Below, one piece after another: positions 46,795 to 53,687 of a stretch of 53,687 bases of DNA (within the stretch, counting starts at the first letter, position 1; every line of letters begins with the position of its first letter). The notes beneath the pieces were generated by a model that had not been told where the DNA came from, did not search any database, and saw only the letters and a program-made list of their open reading frames with translations. Made by a program: the position numbers and the translations under genes. The stretch is from Clostridiales bacterium (GTDB lineage Bacteria > Bacillota > Clostridia > Oscillospirales > Oscillospiraceae): NCBI GenBank assembly GCA_022774865.1, contig JALFLH010000007.1, positions 1 through 53,687 of the forward strand, in the 5' to 3' direction.

Positions 46795-48375
46795 TTACAT
46801 CAAAGGCGCGATTACCTTCAGCAGTTTCCCGGAGAGCTTGGTGAAGAAGGGCAGCTTCTTCACATCCTCCATGGTGATGCACTGGGATTTTTCCAGTGTC
46901 TGCTGAAAGTCCCTGCGGATATCCGCCAGCGCGGGAACGCCGTAAAGATAGGCGGCGCATTCAAAATGAAGATAGAGGCTGCGGTAATCCAGATTGATGG
47001 TGCCCACTACAGCCTGCAGATCGTCGCTGAGAAATACCTTGGCGTGAACAAAGCCGGGGGTGTACTCGTAAATTCTGACGCCCGCGCCGATCAGCTCCGC
47101 GTAATGACTCCGCGCCAGTGCGAAAGCGTATTTCTTGTCCGGGATATGGGGCAGAATCAGCCGCACATCCACGCCCCGTCTGGCGGCGAACTGCAGAGCC
47201 GTTACCATCTCGTTGTCGAGAATCAGGTAGGGGGTCATGATATAGACGTAGTCCTTCGCCTGATTCAGAATATTCAGGTAGACCATTTCGCCCACGTGCT
47301 CGTCATCGGTGGGGGTATCGCCGTAGGGAATCACGTAACCGGGCGCGGGCACGGGCGGCTGGGGCAGTGCCAGATATGGGACATAAACAGGCTCTTTTTC
47401 GTCATAATTCCACATCTGAAGAAACAGCATCGTGAAGCCCTGCGCGGCATCGCCCTCCAGCATGACGGCGGTGTCCTTCCAGTGTCCGTAGACGGTTTCC
47501 CTGTTGATGTACCGATCCTCCAGGTTTACGCCCCCGGTAAAGGCCACCCGTCCGTCGATTACCAGAATCTTCCGGTGATCCCGGTTGTTGTAATGGGTGG
47601 AAACCATAGGACGCACCGGGGAGAACATTTTGCTTTGAATACCCAGCATTTTCAGCGCTTGGGGGTAATTGTAGGGCAGATTCGCAACTGCGCACATTCC
47701 GTCATACATAACCCGGACTTCCACGCCCTGCGCTGCCTTGCGGCTGAGAATATCCAGCAGGGTGTCCCACATATAGCCCGGCCCGATGGAGAAATACTCC
47801 ATGAAAATGAATTTTTCAGCCTGCTCCAATTGGCGGCACATTTCCTCAAATTTCCGCTCGCCCAGCGGGAAGTAGGTGACGCGGGTGTTGGTATAAACGG
47901 AGAAGTTGCCGTTTTCTTTCAGGTAGTGAGCCAGATTGCCCAGATTCTTGTCCTCCGCGCTTGCTTCGGTGAGCAGCTCCGGCTGGGCGGGCAGGAACGC
48001 AGCGCTTTCCCTGACTGTTTTCTCCACCATCCGGCGGACGACCCGGTGCCCCAGATCAAACCGGACAAAGAAGTACAGCAGCGCGCCGAATACCGGCAGG
48101 ATACTGATGACGATACACCAGGACAGCTTGACGGATGGATTATCCCGGGTATTCAACACATACAGCAGCATCACGCCGGTGAAGGTTACCACGCCGCCGA
48201 ACAGCAGCGGCAAATACTGAAACAGGTGGTAAAGTCCCATGAACATCAGTACAAACTGCAGCGCCAGCAGGACAAGAATCACCATGGTACGGCCGAAGAC
48301 GATGCGCAGAATCCCGCGCTTTCCTTTGCGAACCAGCTTATTCTGCTCGATGGATTGGATCACGTTATTTGACAC
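46795..48375 (-). CDS. cls: Cardiolipin synthase (phospholipase D family)
   Basis: Joins two phosphatidylglycerols to cardiolipin at the membrane. Two N-terminal helices (about 25-50 and 55-85 with a PLDc_N segment NPSVKLSWCIVISILPVFG) precede two HKD motifs: HYNNRDHRKILVIDGRVAFTGG region and FVHAKVFLSDD region. The 526-residue length is normal. I place the start at GTG 48375, which has AGAAGG eight bases before it. The longer frame back to 48483 crosses the promoter and has no ribosome site. Confidence 0.93.
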   Translation of the reverse strand: MSNNVIQSIEQNKLVRKGKRGILRIVFGRTMVILVLLALQFVLMFMGLYHLFQYLPLLFGGVVTFTGVMLLYVLNTRDNPSVKLSWCIVISILPVFGALLYFFVRFDLGHRVVRRMVEKTVRESAAFLPAQPELLTEASAEDKNLGNLAHYLKENGNFSVYTNTRVTYFPLGERKFEEMCRQLEQAEKFIFMEYFSIGPGYMWDTLLDILSRKAAQGVEVRVMYDGMCAVANLPYNYPQALKMLGIQSKMFSPVRPMVSTHYNNRDHRKILVIDGRVAFTGGVNLEDRYINRETVYGHWKDTAVMLEGDAAQGFTMLFLQMWNYDEKEPVYVPYLALPQPPVPAPGYVIPYGDTPTDDEHVGEMVYLNILNQAKDYVYIMTPYLILDNEMVTALQFAARRGVDVRLILPHIPDKKYAFALARSHYAELIGAGVRIYEYTPGFVHAKVFLSDDLQAVVGTINLDYRSLYLHFECAAYLYGVPALADIRRDFQQTLEKSQCITMEDVKKLPFFTKLSGKLLKVIAPLM

Positions 48376-48403
48376 GGTGCATACCTTCTTTCCTATGAAA
48401 GCT

Positions 48404-48432
48404 ATTTTACTCCGCTTACAACCATCTGACAA
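48404..48432 (-). promoter_or_regulatory. Promoter of the cls operon
   Basis: Minus strand: TTGTCA (48427-48432), 17-base spacer, TAAAAT (48404-48409), about 28 bases before the GTG start. Confidence 0.7.
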
Positions 48433-48461
48433 CTGGATTTTCCTAATTTTGATAATTTTGT

Positions 48462-48498
48462 ACAAAAAAGGCACTGCCTCCACCGGACAGTGCCTTTT
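48462..48498 (-). terminator. Terminator of the uxaC-eda-kdgK operon
   Basis: AAAAGGCACTG/CAGTGCCTTTT stem just past the kdgK stop. On the minus strand it is followed by TTTTTTGTAC. Confidence 0.85.
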
Positions 48499-48512
48499 GA
48501 AATCTGACTGGA

Positions 48513-49541
48513 TTATCGCTGAATCCGGCCGGAGCCGTCACCGCCGGCCAGTTTTTCCACTTCGGAAACGGTAACCATGTTGTAGTCGCCCTCGATGGAG
48601 TGCTTCAGAGCGGAAGCCGCAACCGCGAACTCCACCGCCGCCTGGGTGTCCTTGCCGGACAGCAGGCTGTAGATCAGGCCGCCGCCGAAGCTGTCGCCGC
48701 CGCCGACCCGGTCGATGATATGCAGGTCGTACTTCTTGGAGAAGCAGTACTCATCCTTGGCTACGTTGTACAGCATGGCGCTCCAGCCGTTGTCGAAGGC
48801 GGAGTGGCTCTCCCGCAGGGTAATGGCCACCATCTCAAAGCCGAACTTGTCCGCAAGCTGCTTGGCAACGGATTTGTAGCCGGCGTGATTCAGGCTGCCG
48901 CCGTAGATGTCAGTTGCCTCTGCTTCGATGCCGAACACGTCCTTGGCGTCCTCCTCGTTGGAGATGCACACATCCACATACTGGCACAGGTCGGTCATAG
49001 CGGCGCGAGCCTGTTCCCGGGTCCACAGCTTACCCCGGTAGTTCAGGTCGCAGGAGATCTTGCAGCCGTGATCCTTGGCGGCCTTGCAGGCCTGACGGCA
49101 GGCTTCCACCATGTTTTCGCCCAGCGCCGGGGTAATGCCGGTGAAGTGGAACCAGTCGGCGCCCTCAAAGATCTTGTCCCAGTCGAAGTCGGAGGGCTGG
49201 GCCTCAGAAATGGCGGAGTGGGCGCGGTCATAGATGCAGACGCTGCCGCGCTGGGAAGCGCCCTTTTCGTTAAAGTAGATGCCGACCCGGTCGCCGCCCC
49301 GGACAATCTTGGAGGTGTCCACGCCATAGCGGCGCAGGGAGTTGACAGCGGCCTGACCGATGGCGTGGGCGGGCAGCTTGGTGACGAAGGCAGCGTCCAT
49401 ACCGTAATTGGCCAGAGAGACCGCCACATTGGCTTCGCCGCCGCCGAAGGTGAATTCCACATGATCGCACTGGACAAAACGCTCGAAGTTGTAGGGTTGC
49501 AGACGGAGCATCAGCTCGCCGAAAGTAACAATCTTTGCCAT
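48513..49541 (-). CDS. kdgK: 2-keto-3-deoxygluconate kinase (PfkB family)
   Basis: Phosphorylates KDG to KDPG, the substrate of the upstream-encoded Eda. The 342-residue protein has the PfkB N-terminal signature region (GGGEANVAVSLANYG) and the C-terminal anion-hole motif DRVGGGDSFGGG with the catalytic Asp. A generic sugar kinase is possible from sequence alone; the neighbours eda and uxaC make KDG the likely substrate. Its ATG overlaps the eda stop by one base (TAATG). Confidence 0.9.
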   Translation of the reverse strand: MAKIVTFGELMLRLQPYNFERFVQCDHVEFTFGGGEANVAVSLANYGMDAAFVTKLPAHAIGQAAVNSLRRYGVDTSKIVRGGDRVGIYFNEKGASQRGSVCIYDRAHSAISEAQPSDFDWDKIFEGADWFHFTGITPALGENMVEACRQACKAAKDHGCKISCDLNYRGKLWTREQARAAMTDLCQYVDVCISNEEDAKDVFGIEAEATDIYGGSLNHAGYKSVAKQLADKFGFEMVAITLRESHSAFDNGWSAMLYNVAKDEYCFSKKYDLHIIDRVGGGDSFGGGLIYSLLSGKDTQAAVEFAVAASALKHSIEGDYNMVTVSEVEKLAGGDGSGRIQR

Positions 49542-50182
49542 TATTTTCTGGCCTCCTTCACAATTTCAACAGACTTCTTGCACAGATCGGTGATTTCATC
49601 CCACTTGCCCTCGGAAATCAGCTTGTCGGGGCACATATAGGAGCCGCCGCAGGCTGCGATAACCGGAGAGGCAGCGTACTCTGCCAGATTTTTCAGGTTC
49701 ACGCCGCCGGTGGGCATGACCTTGAACATGGGGAAGGGAGCTGCCATGGCCTTAATCTTGGCCAACCCGCCGGACTGCTCGGCGGGGAAGAATTTCAGAA
49801 CTTCCAGGCCCAGCTTGTATGCGGTGTGGTAGTCGGTGGGGGTGGTGCAGCCGGGGAAGCAGGTGATGCCCTTCTCCTGGCAGTAGCGGACAATTTCGGG
49901 GTCCATGCCGGGGGTGACGACAAACTGGCCGCCTGCGGCAATGGTCTTATCCACCTGCTCGGTGGTCAGCACGGTGCCGGCGCCCACCAGCATCTCGGGA
50001 TGACGCTCCACCATGATGCGCATGGCTTCGTCGGCTCCGGCGGCACGGAAGGTGATTTCGGCAACGGGAACTCCGCCGGCGCACAGGGCATCGGACAGGG
50101 GCGCTGCGTCACGCTGGGGATTGGTCAGCTTGATTACGGGGACGACACCGATCTGGCTGACTCTTTTCTGCAGTTCGTTCAC
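49541..50182 (-). CDS. eda: KDPG/KHG aldolase Eda
   Basis: Splits KDPG to pyruvate and glyceraldehyde-3-phosphate. The 213-residue TIM barrel has VAEITFRAAGADEAM, VGAGTVLT, FPGCTTPTD, the Schiff-base lysine in VLKFFPAE and the phosphate site MPTGGVNLKN. GTG start at 50182 after AGGAGG. Located between uxaC and kdgK. Confidence 0.95.
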   Translation of the reverse strand: MNELQKRVSQIGVVPVIKLTNPQRDAAPLSDALCAGGVPVAEITFRAAGADEAMRIMVERHPEMLVGAGTVLTTEQVDKTIAAGGQFVVTPGMDPEIVRYCQEKGITCFPGCTTPTDYHTAYKLGLEVLKFFPAEQSGGLAKIKAMAAPFPMFKVMPTGGVNLKNLAEYAASPVIAACGGSYMCPDKLISEGKWDEITDLCKKSVEIVKEARK

Positions 50183-50212
50183 GGTTAATTCCTCCTGACT
50201 TATGAATGATCA

Positions 50213-51637
50213 TCAAAATGATTTGAGCACTTCATCAAAACGGAAATAATGCAGGGTATTGTAGTAGCTGATGTTTTCCACCATCTGACCAAGCCGTTTC
50301 ATATCAGCGGGATACTCGCCGTCCTCCACCATCTGGCCGAACAGGTTGCACAGAATCCGGCGGAAGTATTCATGGCGGGTGTAGCTCAGGAAAGACCGGG
50401 AGTCGGTCAGCATTCCGTTGAAGCTGCCCATGGCGCTCAGACTCATCAGGCTGATCATCTGCGCCTCCATGCCGGGCTTGTTGTCGTTAAACCACCAGGC
50501 GCTGCCCTGCTGGATTTTGCCGGGGATGGGGCTGTCGGTCTGAAAGCACCCGATCATGGTGCCGATGATTCCATTGTCGGCGGGATTCAGGGAGTAGAGA
50601 ATGGTTTTGCCCAGAGCGCCGGCTTCTTCCAGTGTACTCAGCAGGCGGGACAGGCCGTCGGCATTGGCCGCGTCGTTGATGGCATCAAAGCCGGTATCAG
50701 GGCCGAGTTTGCGGAACATTTTTCTGGAGTTGTCCCGCAGGCAGCCGAAGTGAAGCTGGTTCACCCAGTCCCGCCGGGCGTACTCTTTCCCGACGGAAAC
50801 CAGCATGGCGGTGTGATAGGCAAGCTGCTCGTCCCGGGTGATGGACTTTCCGGCTCTTGCGCGGGCGAAAATGTTGTTCAGGGTGTCCTCATCGGCTTCT
50901 ACGCAGAAGCAGAAGTCAAGGCCATGGTCGGCGACCCGGCAGCCATGGTCGGCAAAGTAGGCAATCCGGTCTGCCAGTGCGCGGCGCATATCCCCGACCG
51001 TGTTGATGGAGAAGCCGACCACCTTTTCCAGCTGCGTCACATAAGCGGGGAAGGTTTCCTTGTCTGCCCGCATGGCCTTATCGGGCCGGAAAGCGGGCAG
51101 CACCACGGCAGGGGCGGTGGGATCGGCGGCCAGCAGCTCATGGGCTTTCAGATCGTCCACGGGATCATCGGTGGTGCAGATCAGCTTGACGTTGGATTTG
51201 CGGATAATGCCCCGCGCTGTCATATCGGGCTGCGCCAGAATGGCGTTGCATTTGTCGTAGATTTCCATGGCGTTGTCGCCGTTCAGCGGCTCTGTGATGC
51301 CGAAGTAGCGCTGCAGCTCCAGATGGGTCCAATGATACAGGGGGTTGCCGATGAGATTGGGAATGGTCTCGGCCCATTTCTGGAATTTCTCGGCGGGAGA
51401 AGCCTGACCGGTGATGTAATATTCGGGAACGCCGCAGGAACGCATGGCGCGCCACTTGTAGTGGTCACCGCCCAGCCAGACCTCGGTAATGGTATCATAA
51501 TGCTTGTCCTCATAGATTTCCATGGGGTTGATGTGGCAGTGGTAATCGATGATGGGCATTTTCTCGGCGTGGGTGTGGTAGAGTATTTTTGCCGTTTCGG
51601 ACTTCAGCAAAAAGTCCCTGTCCATGAAAGGTTTCAT
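50213..51637 (-). CDS. uxaC: Glucuronate (uronate) isomerase UxaC
   Basis: Converts glucuronate to fructuronate or galacturonate to tagaturonate, the entry step of hexuronate breakdown. The 474-residue protein starts MKPFMDRDFLLKSETA and contains the metal-binding IIDYHCHINPMEI near residue 30, as in the amidohydrolase-like uronate isomerases. ATG 51637 has GGAGG. The later enzymes UxuA/UxuB (or UxaA/UxaB) are not in the window. Confidence 0.95.
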   Translation of the reverse strand: MKPFMDRDFLLKSETAKILYHTHAEKMPIIDYHCHINPMEIYEDKHYDTITEVWLGGDHYKWRAMRSCGVPEYYITGQASPAEKFQKWAETIPNLIGNPLYHWTHLELQRYFGITEPLNGDNAMEIYDKCNAILAQPDMTARGIIRKSNVKLICTTDDPVDDLKAHELLAADPTAPAVVLPAFRPDKAMRADKETFPAYVTQLEKVVGFSINTVGDMRRALADRIAYFADHGCRVADHGLDFCFCVEADEDTLNNIFARARAGKSITRDEQLAYHTAMLVSVGKEYARRDWVNQLHFGCLRDNSRKMFRKLGPDTGFDAINDAANADGLSRLLSTLEEAGALGKTILYSLNPADNGIIGTMIGCFQTDSPIPGKIQQGSAWWFNDNKPGMEAQMISLMSLSAMGSFNGMLTDSRSFLSYTRHEYFRRILCNLFGQMVEDGEYPADMKRLGQMVENISYYNTLHYFRFDEVLKSF

Positions 51638-51708
51638 ATAATTCCTCCCTGTTGAGAATCTGTATGCAGGTACTTCCGGGCGGTGCGCCGCGGGCTTTCA
51701 ATGATTTC

Positions 51709-51714
51709 ATTATA
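51709..51714 (-). promoter_or_regulatory. Probable -10 box of the uxaC operon
   Basis: Perfect TATAAT on the minus strand, 72 bases before the uxaC ATG, but without a good -35 (TGGAAC at 17 bases). A weak -35 would suit activation by the AraC protein encoded just upstream. Confidence 0.5.
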
Positions 51715-51815
51715 ATTCAATTGCCGGAGCAGTTCCATGTTCTTTTCGACACAACATATTCAAAAAACGGATGTGCGTTTCAAAATGTCCCCCATTTTTT
51801 GTGGAATCCGCTGCC

Positions 51816-52628
51816 TCATGGTCGCCCGCTGCCGGCAGGCGCTTCAGCGTCGATTCCCGTACAGCCCGGGTCAGCCCGCTGGATCTGGCCGTGCCGCTTT
51901 CCGAAGCAGGACGGTGAGCATCCAAAATGCTTTTTGAACACCCGGGAGAAATAGAGTGCGTCCTCAAACCCGCACATCTGGGCAATTTCCGCCACGGTAT
52001 AATCGTTGGCCCACATGGCGCTGAGCAGCATTTCCGCGTTCTTCATTCTGAGGTTCGTCATGTATTCCAGCGGCGACATTCCAACCTCTTTTTTAAACAG
52101 CTTGCGCAGGTAATCGTAGTTGAAGGGCATGGAATGGATCATCTGGTTCAGCGCATAATCCGGATGGGAAAAATTGCGGGTAATGCTGGTGCGAATCTGC
52201 TCCACTGGCGCGGAGTAGGCGGCGTTGGTTTGAAAAACAGTGAGATATCCGGCAATCAGATCGCCCAGCGATGCCAGAATCAGCTCCCGCATCTGCAGGT
52301 CTGAGACATAGTAATACCGCGCCTGACAGAACGCGGACTTCAGGCTTTGGATATCGTCATCGCCGACACGGAACGCCTGCTTCTGGGAAAACGACGGCTC
52401 GGCCATGGTAATGTAGATGTTGGTAAAGCCGCCGGCGCTGGAATTGGCATGGAGCACACCGGGCGGAATGACCACGGCTTCGCCGGTCTGGTAGGCAATA
52501 ACCGCGCCACTTGTGAACTGAAAGGCGCCCTGTCCGCTGGTGCAATAGACCAGTTCCCACTGATCATGGGTGTGCCAGCGCACGTCGAAAGTCTTGGGAA
52601 GCTCTCCCACAAACAAAATTGTGTTCAT
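51816..52628 (-). CDS. AraC-family transcriptional regulator
   Basis: The 270-residue protein has an N-terminal cupin sensor domain (about 15-90: RWHTHDQWELVYCTSGQG, VVIPPGVLHAN) and a C-terminal double helix-turn-helix (about 160-250: MSPLEYMTNLRMKNAEMLL, then TVAEIAQMCGFEDALYFSRVFKKHFG). The last 20 residues are unstructured. It lies upstream of uxaC on the same strand with a promoter of its own, so it probably senses a hexuronate and controls uxaC-eda-kdgK. The ligand is an inference from context. Confidence 0.92.
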   Translation of the reverse strand: MNTILFVGELPKTFDVRWHTHDQWELVYCTSGQGAFQFTSGAVIAYQTGEAVVIPPGVLHANSSAGGFTNIYITMAEPSFSQKQAFRVGDDDIQSLKSAFCQARYYYVSDLQMRELILASLGDLIAGYLTVFQTNAAYSAPVEQIRTSITRNFSHPDYALNQMIHSMPFNYDYLRKLFKKEVGMSPLEYMTNLRMKNAEMLLSAMWANDYTVAEIAQMCGFEDALYFSRVFKKHFGCSPSCFGKRHGQIQRADPGCTGIDAEAPAGSGRP

Positions 52629-52676
52629 TTTCTTACCTCTGATGGGAATATGTCTTAACCCGGTTTCAATATGTAT

Positions 52677-52705
52677 ATCATATATTTTTTTGGTTAATTC
52701 GTCAA
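52677..52705 (-). promoter_or_regulatory. Promoter of the AraC-type regulator
   Basis: Minus strand: TTGACG (52700-52705), 17-base spacer, TATGAT (52677-52682), about 50 bases before the ATG. Confidence 0.72.
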
Positions 52706-53006
52706 GATTCTATCTGGCGGCCCGATATGCTTTGGAACTTCTGATATAATCATCCTTTACCCATATTCAGAAACATAAAATAATTCCTACAGTTGATTGT
52801 TCCGCAGCGAAATGGCCATGGAACGCTCTTGAAGCCATGCTTATGAGATACATCTCGCCCATTCGCCTCGGTCGAAAAGATGCTCGTATGCTAACGCAGA
52901 AACCTTCCGCCAGCTTCACCTGCAGAGTAGCATATTTTTACTGATATGAATCGCTTTTGAAGCGGTTTTCATGATCCGCTTTATTGTTATACCCTTTTCG
53001 CAAAAA

Positions 53007-53043
53007 ACAGCGCACAGCTCGCTCTCGCTTCGCTGTGCGCTGT
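53007..53043 (-). terminator. Terminator of the prophage lysis genes
   Basis: ACAGCGCACAG/CTGTGCGCTGT stem with a GCGA-rich loop. On the minus strand it is followed by TTTTTTGCG. Confidence 0.8.
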
Positions 53044-53093
53044 CATTTCTGGTGTCTTGCTCTGATTACAGGAGGGAAAACGCCACTTTTCCG

Positions 53094-53297
53094 TCACTCC
53101 TTCAGTTCCGGCAGGCCGGCCACACTGGTCAGCAGGCTGAGCACGCCCGCCAGAACGGCGGCAGAGCCAACCATAACCCAGTTCACGTCGCCCAGCACGG
53201 CGGCGGTTCCGATGGTCGCCACGGCGGTCTGTGCCACGGTCTTAATGGCACGGACACCGGCGGCCTTCAGCCACTTTGCAAAATTTTCCTTCGTCAT
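53094..53297 (-). CDS. Phage holin (small two-helix type)
   Basis: The 67-residue protein opens with a charged N-terminus ([14 protein letters not shown]), then has two hydrophobic helices (about 18-38 and 42-62) rich in Ala, Val and Gly. This resembles the r1t/LC3-like holins of Gram-positive phages. Holins make membrane holes that release the endolysin encoded upstream. ATG 53297 with GGAGG is chosen over the longer frame. It is the last gene of the cassette. Confidence 0.75.
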   Translation of the reverse strand: MTKENFAKWLKAAGVRAIKTVAQTAVATIGTAAVLGDVNWVMVGSAAVLAGVLSLLTSVAGLPELKE

Positions 53298-53310
53298 CGT
53301 ATGTTCCTCC

Positions 53311-53538
53311 TTAATTCGCAGATTTATGATAATCCTCCAGATCACCGATCCGGTGATTGATCACCTTGATTTGTTCCTCCATCACCGGCACCCGCCGGGC
53401 GAAATTGTTGTGCTCCCGGACTTCCCGGGTCAGCTCCTCCAGCTTGGTATCGGTGACAGCCTGTGCCTTGCTGTTGGCAATGAGCACGCCGATCAGGGTC
53501 ACAGCGCCGGTGATGACGGCGGCGATCATACTCTCCAT
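53311..53538 (-). CDS. Small phage membrane protein with coiled coil (holin-accessory type)
   Basis: The 75-residue protein has one N-terminal membrane helix ([18 protein letters not shown]) and a charged coiled-coil tail ([28 protein letters not shown]). It resembles XhlA-like haemolysin/holin-associated proteins by layout only. ATG 53538 lies 10 bases past the endolysin stop, inside the GGTGATTACG leader. It is encoded 13 bases before the holin. Confidence 0.65.
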   Translation of the reverse strand: MESMIAAVITGAVTLIGVLIANSKAQAVTDTKLEELTREVREHNNFARRVPVMEEQIKVINHRIGDLEDYHKSAN

Positions 53539-53548
53539 CGTAATCACC

Positions 53549-53687
53549 TCACACCTTTTCCAGATACCCGCCGTGGCAGTAGCCCTTATTCCCGGCGGCG
53601 CTGACCACATACAGCCAATCGCCGGTGTAGTAGCCATAGCAGCGGACGATGGTGCCGTTGGGCATCGTTTCAATCAGACGCTTGCCA
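53549..53687 (-). CDS. C-terminal SH3-like end of a phage endolysin, cut by the window edge
   Basis: The minus-strand frame is open from the window end to a TGA at 53549-53551 and gives 45 residues: GKRLIETMPNGTIVRCYGYY, then TGDWLYVVSAAGNKGYCHGG and YLEKV. This is the pattern of bacterial SH3 (SH3_3-like) cell-wall-binding repeats at the end of amidases and other endolysins. The catalytic part lies outside the window. The position directly before a holin cassette supports endolysin. Confidence 0.72.
   Translation of the reverse strand, partial: GKRLIETMPNGTIVRCYGYYTGDWLYVVSAAGNKGYCHGGYLEKV

Larger units (their letters stand above)
52629..53093. other. Intergenic stretch between araC and the prophage cassette
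   Basis: This 465-base stretch holds the araC promoter (52677-52705) at the left and the lysis-operon terminator (53007-53043) at the right. A small stem CGCTT-TTG-AAGCG followed by GTTTTC lies near 52950. No convincing gene is seen. The composition is mixed. It is a plausible place for one end of the prophage, but no attachment repeat can be identified because the other end is outside the window. Confidence 0.6.

Overview
This window is a stretch of chromosome from a Gram-positive anaerobe. My best guess is a Clostridia member of the Oscillospirales/Ruminococcaceae type with fairly high GC; I cannot name a species. The reasons are a T-box leader on ileS, a ZTP riboswitch on the purine operon, DivIVA and SepF, a type III glutamine synthetase beside an ANTAR regulator, the single-chain PurL, and the miaB-mutS-mutL-miaA-hfq order. 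Most of the window is well-packed housekeeping DNA. The accessory parts are the left end (an IS21-type insertion sequence, an AT-richer kinase gene, a doubtful ORF and a tRNA locus with remnants) and the extreme right end (a prophage lysis cassette running out of the window).

Layout. 1-2330: right part of an IS21 element (istA, istB, four terminal repeats). 2331-4050: small P-loop kinase gene, decayed-looking ORF, tRNA-Tyr, a tRNA-like remnant and tRNA-Thr. 4.2-6.0 kb: ABC exporter half-transporter. 6.0-11.2 kb (minus): yggS, sepF, divIVA, then T-box-controlled ileS. 11.2-19.2 kb (minus): miaB, mutS, a CPBP membrane protease, mutL, miaA, hfq. 19.3-20.9 kb (plus): membrane-anchored parvulin-type foldase with a zinc ribbon. 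20.9-31.8 kb (minus): an eight-gene purine operon purE-purF-purM-purN-purO-purH(AICARFT)-purD-purL, with a consensus promoter and a ZTP riboswitch. 31.9-33.7 kb (minus): ANTAR regulator and glnA. 34.0-45.7 kb (plus): glnN (GSIII), asnB, purA, purB, guaA, glmS, pyrG. 45.8-48.4 kb (minus): cardiolipin synthase, EamA protein, Nudix hydrolase. 48.5-52.6 kb (minus): AraC regulator, uxaC, eda, kdgK for hexuronate use. 53.0-53.7 kb (minus): holin, small coiled-coil membrane protein, endolysin SH3 end.

How it fits together. Between 20.9 and 45.7 kb the genome groups glutamine formation (two glutamine synthetases and a probable RNA-binding regulator) with glutamine- and aspartate-consuming biosynthesis (PurF, PurL, AsnB, GuaA, GlmS, PyrG, PurA, PurB). 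The purine operon senses the folate/AICAR-stress signal ZTP through its riboswitch. It uses a split PurH: a stand-alone AICAR transformylase plus a PurO-type IMP cyclohydrolase.

The most unusual single observation is the PurF homologue. It keeps the PRPP site and the cysteines expected to hold a 4Fe-4S cluster, but starts Met-Gly-Gly instead of Met-Cys-Gly and lacks other glutaminase residues. As read here it should not be able to hydrolyse glutamine by itself. Also notable are an ANTAR regulator whose receiver domain has lost its phospho-acceptor Asp, an intrinsic terminator directly after the glnN promoter, a degenerate tRNA-like gene between tRNA-Tyr and tRNA-Thr, and an isolated perfect tRNA T-arm that may mark an old integration junction. 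I found no CRISPR array, no rRNA and no clearly new defence or mobile system.
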